From the NCBI RefSeq assembly GCF_938039205.1, contig NZ_CALHVM010000056.1, positions 124,001 to 188,000 on the forward strand: a stretch of 64,000 nucleotides of DNA, in the 5' to 3' direction. The first letter of the stretch is position 1, and each line of letters begins with the position of its first letter. The notes beneath the pieces were generated by a model, which had not been told where the DNA came from, did not search any database, and saw nothing but the letters and a program-made list of their open reading frames with translations. Positions 61,893-64,000 of this stretch are shown in pieces. Source of the stretch: an uncultured Campylobacter sp. GTDB lineage: Bacteria; Campylobacterota; Campylobacteria; Campylobacterales; Campylobacteraceae. Both the position numbers and the translations under genes were made by a program.

Positions 61893-62459
61893 TTAGTCCG
61901 AAGTTAAAGGCGAGAGCTTCTCTTTCTCGCCGTTCTCGTTTAAATATCCTATTAAATCCTCATGAAAACATCCCATAATATCGTCTAAAAAGATACTCAA
62001 ATTTTGCGGCATTATGCCTGTCACTTCCCCGTTTCTTAACGTGCTCACGCGAGGTTTGCCGTCGTTGGTTTTATATAAATTTTCAAAGTGAAAAGCGCGG
62101 TTTCTAATCGAAACCAAAAGATCGAGGCATATCCTGACTTTGTAAAAATTTCTTAGCTTGGTTTTTCTATTTGTCTTTGAGTATTTGCGAAAATCTACGC
62201 CTCTAAGATCTAAAATCAGGTTATGAATGCTGCGGCGGTTGATGAGCTGCGCCCAGTAACCGAAGGTCTGATGAGAGATAAACGCGCCATCGTTGATGTC
62301 CAAAATCTGCGCGACCCTGTTTCTAGTCGCGATCTCGATGATACCCAGCTTTGGCGCCAGCTCACGGATAAGCAAAAAATTTGCCCTGTGCTCGTCAGCA
62401 CTGGAGTATCCGGCTAGCCTGTCTTTAGAAAATATCGCCTCGAGTTCATCTTGGTTCAT
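61893..62459 (-). CDS. HEPN/Abi-like protein
   Basis: A 188-aa helical protein. ELAPKLGIIEIATRNRVAQI and QTFGYWAQLINRRSIHNLI resemble Abi-type (HEPN) proteins. The R-x4-H motif is in SIRNRAFHFENLY (about residues 117-129). HEPN proteins are ribonucleases of abortive-infection or toxin systems. Minus-strand promoter-like TTGGCTAAAATCGCG and AAAGGG precede ATG 62459. No partner gene recognised. It lies leftward between the virion genes and the terminase. Confidence 0.7.
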   Translation of the reverse strand: MNQDELEAIFSKDRLAGYSSADEHRANFLLIRELAPKLGIIEIATRNRVAQILDINDGAFISHQTFGYWAQLINRRSIHNLILDLRGVDFRKYSKTNRKTKLRNFYKVRICLDLLVSIRNRAFHFENLYKTNDGKPRVSTLRNGEVTGIMPQNLSIFLDDIMGCFHEDLIGYLNENGEKEKLSPLTSD

Positions 62460-63356
62460 CTACGGCCCTTTATGCAATTTGCGCGATTTTAGCCAAAATT
62501 TGCTTAAGCTTGGTCGTGCATGCGGGGTATTAAATGGGCCAAGCGTCGGCGATCGCGCGAGTTTGAAACGACACAAGCGGCAAGCGATGCGGACGCGGGG
62601 GGGGGGCGGCTTGGCATTTTCTCTTACGGCGCAAACGCAAACGCGAACGCACAAAACAGCCGGGGCAAATAATGAGGTAATCCCTCGGGGCGGGGCGAGT
62701 GCGCGGGTTTTGGAAGCTAAACCCAGCCCGTTTTTGATATTTTTGCGGCGGTTTGCGAAAAAATAGGCGGACATGGCGGCTTGCTCGGGTAGCTTTGCTC
62801 GAAAACGGCTTAAGCTTCGCGAGCCGAAAACCTGCGAAAAACGGTTTGGAAATTTGGTTACGAAAAGAATACTTTTCAATACTACTTTTTAAAGAGTGCC
62901 TAAAATAGGGCATTTTCGCACGGTAAAGAAAAGCGGCTTAAGGTTGGGGCGGGCAAATTTAGCTAAATTTGGGCGAAAAACGGCGATTTGGTTTAAGGTT
63001 AGGGCGGCTTTTGCTCGGGTAGGTTAGTTTTATTTTTTAAGCTTTGCGGCGGCGTGGTTGGTAGGCTGGCGGCAGTCGATCGGAGCGAGCGGGTAAATTT
63101 AGATGTTATAGGGGGGGGCTATGAACCCACTCGCCCTGCGCACTACAATACTACCGTCACCCTTAAAATTTCAAAATTTTCAAACTTTTTTATTATAAAA
63201 TTTACTTATAATTTCACTTGCAAAGCCCTAAAATAGCGCTTTTTTATCTAATTTGGTCGATACTTTTATGAAACTTTACCTTTTTGTGAGACTTCCTCTT
63301 GGGCGCGCCAGCGTTGGGGCTTGCGGCCACTGCTCCCCGCCGTGCTCGGTTTAGCC
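62460..63356. other. Repeat- and poly-G-containing region without convincing genes
   Basis: About 900 nt. It contains a G10 run (62597-62606) and a G8 run (63111-63118). TTGCTCGGGTAG occurs twice (62781, 63011). Two related segments CGGCTTAAGGTTGGGGCGG and GGTTTAAGGTTAGGGCGG lie near 62935 and 62990. The short frames in it have no ribosome-binding sites and read as Arg/Pro/Ser-rich shadows. Confidence 0.6.
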
Positions 63357-64000
63357 TTACACCCAGCTTTCCTCCTCTACGTAATCATCGTAAATTTCAT
63401 CATAGCTCTCGTCAAAAAATCGCCCTGCAATGTATTGCAAGATATATGCTGCCGCGTCCATGATATCGTCGCTCTTACTCTCCGTCTCTGGGTCAAATCC
63501 AAGCAGCTGTGCCTCTAGTTCGTCGGTAGCGTTTAAATTTGCATTATGATAAATTTGCCTTGTGCGGTAGTAGGGTTCTAGATTTGAGATGCGTTTGTTT
63601 TTAGAGTTGCCGCCGTGGCTAAGCGGGTCTATCGGCAAATTTACGCCAGTTAGTTTTTGGATAGTGTCGATCGTGTAGAAAAAGTCGTTTTGCATGCCGG
63701 CCTTTTCTATGCCGATGCGCGCGGGATTAAAGGTGAGATAAATTTCGATTATCCGTAGGCTTCGCTCAAATGGCGTAAAGTACCCACTCGTGATGTCGAT
63801 GATAAAAAGCCTATTTTGCCTATCGATCGCAAAGGTAACATAGGCTGTCTGGTCTCTGCCTTTCCCGCTTGATATGTCGGCTACGGTATAAATTTGACAC
63901 TCTTTTAGCCAAATTTTCTCTCCGCTTTCTAGCTCTATTTTGTTGGCTCGTCTGATTTTTAGCTCTTGTTTGTTTACCCCGTCTGTTACCGTAACGGTGG
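63357..64000 (-). CDS. Phage terminase large subunit, C-terminal nuclease part (cut by window edge)
   Basis: The frame is open to the window end: 213 residues plus stop. It carries the RNase H-like nuclease domain: VADISSGKGRD (first Asp), RLFIIDITSGYF, PARIGIEKAGMQND (Glu) and KSDDIMDAAAYILQYIAGR (last Asp). These are the metal-binding residues that cut packaged DNA. The ATPase part lies outside the window. It is on the minus strand and about 23 kb from the portal gene. Confidence 0.85.
   Translation of the reverse strand, partial: TVTVTDGVNKQELKIRRANKIELESGEKIWLKECQIYTVADISSGKGRDQTAYVTFAIDRQNRLFIIDITSGYFTPFERSLRIIEIYLTFNPARIGIEKAGMQNDFFYTIDTIQKLTGVNLPIDPLSHGGNSKNKRISNLEPYYRTRQIYHNANLNATDELEAQLLGFDPETESKSDDIMDAAAYILQYIAGRFFDESYDEIYDDYVEEESWV

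Larger units (their letters stand above)
26745..64000. mobile_element. Prophage, left end at tRNA-Arg, right end beyond the window
   Basis: The block holds a tRNA-adjacent integrase, early replication genes, a divergent repressor switch, portal, capsid, lysis cassette, virion polyvalent proteins and the large terminase. The order is int, leftward early genes, rightward late genes, then leftward HEPN gene and terminase. At least 37 kb is visible. No tail tube, sheath or long tape measure was recognised, which suggests a short-tailed virion. All key genes seen are open. Confidence 0.92.

Noticed and set aside
62460..62913. Two overlapping minus-strand frames of 127 and 139 codons
   Set aside because: They run through the G10 tract, are Arg/Pro/Ser/Phe-rich, have no ribosome-binding site and resemble shadow translation of GC-rich non-coding DNA.
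63054..63236. 60-aa plus-strand frame over the G8 run
   Set aside because: No ribosome-binding site, no domain, and the composition changes abruptly; kept only as part of the non-coding gap.

Overview
The window is from an epsilonproteobacterium, almost certainly a Campylobacter of the higher-GC group (for example the showae/rectus/curvus/concisus relatives). The evidence is gene content and order: a ctsF-E-X-P-D transformation operon, argG-rplI-hslV-hslU-era, tsaE-lptB-rpoN, bpt and a two-subunit type biotin carboxylase. AT-rich TATAAT or TAAAAT -10 boxes and heavy use of AGA/AGG, CTA and ATA codons fit as well. The species is an inference.

1-26.4 kb is ordinary chromosome. It holds radA (cut by the left edge), brnQ, a PiT phosphate transporter, a YqeY protein, a cytoplasmic chemoreceptor with a PAS partner, and a long minus-strand type II secretion/type IV pilus-like operon for DNA uptake (15.6 to 6.7 kb). 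After that come the argG-to-era minus operon, the plus-strand S4-tsaE-lptB-rpoN operon, and the minus operon pycA-small ORF-bpt, with a J-domain gene beyond it.

26.7 kb to the right edge is a prophage that is not complete in the window. A P4-type tyrosine integrase sits directly beside tRNA-Arg(GCG). Leftward early genes follow: an AlpA-like gene, many small genes, a small-terminase-like HTH gene, a cluster of ten TGAGCC repeats that looks like a replication origin, a 972-aa primase-helicase, and a Cro-like regulator. A divergent lysogeny switch lies at 36.1 kb. Rightward are a CI-like repressor, a cargo block (Excalibur membrane protein, exported thermonuclease-like protein, two-TM coiled-coil protein), portal, scaffold-like protein, SU10-type capsid, fibre-like proteins, a tightly overlapping lysis cassette (spanins, holin candidates, endolysin), many coiled-coil proteins, a 1907-aa polyvalent protein and a 762-aa partner. 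A HEPN/Abi-like gene and the large terminase lie leftward at the right end. No tube, sheath or long tape-measure gene was recognised, so a short-tailed phage is likely (inference).

The most unusual features are the iteron cluster, a plausible 90-aa gene overprinted inside the polyvalent ORF, domains apparently inserted into that protein, a family of GC-rich leader cassettes carrying a ribosome-binding site and bounded by G-R-AGTAAAA repeats, a hairpin that can hide the portal ribosome-binding site, and a secreted nuclease cargo in a genome that also has a DNA-uptake operon.
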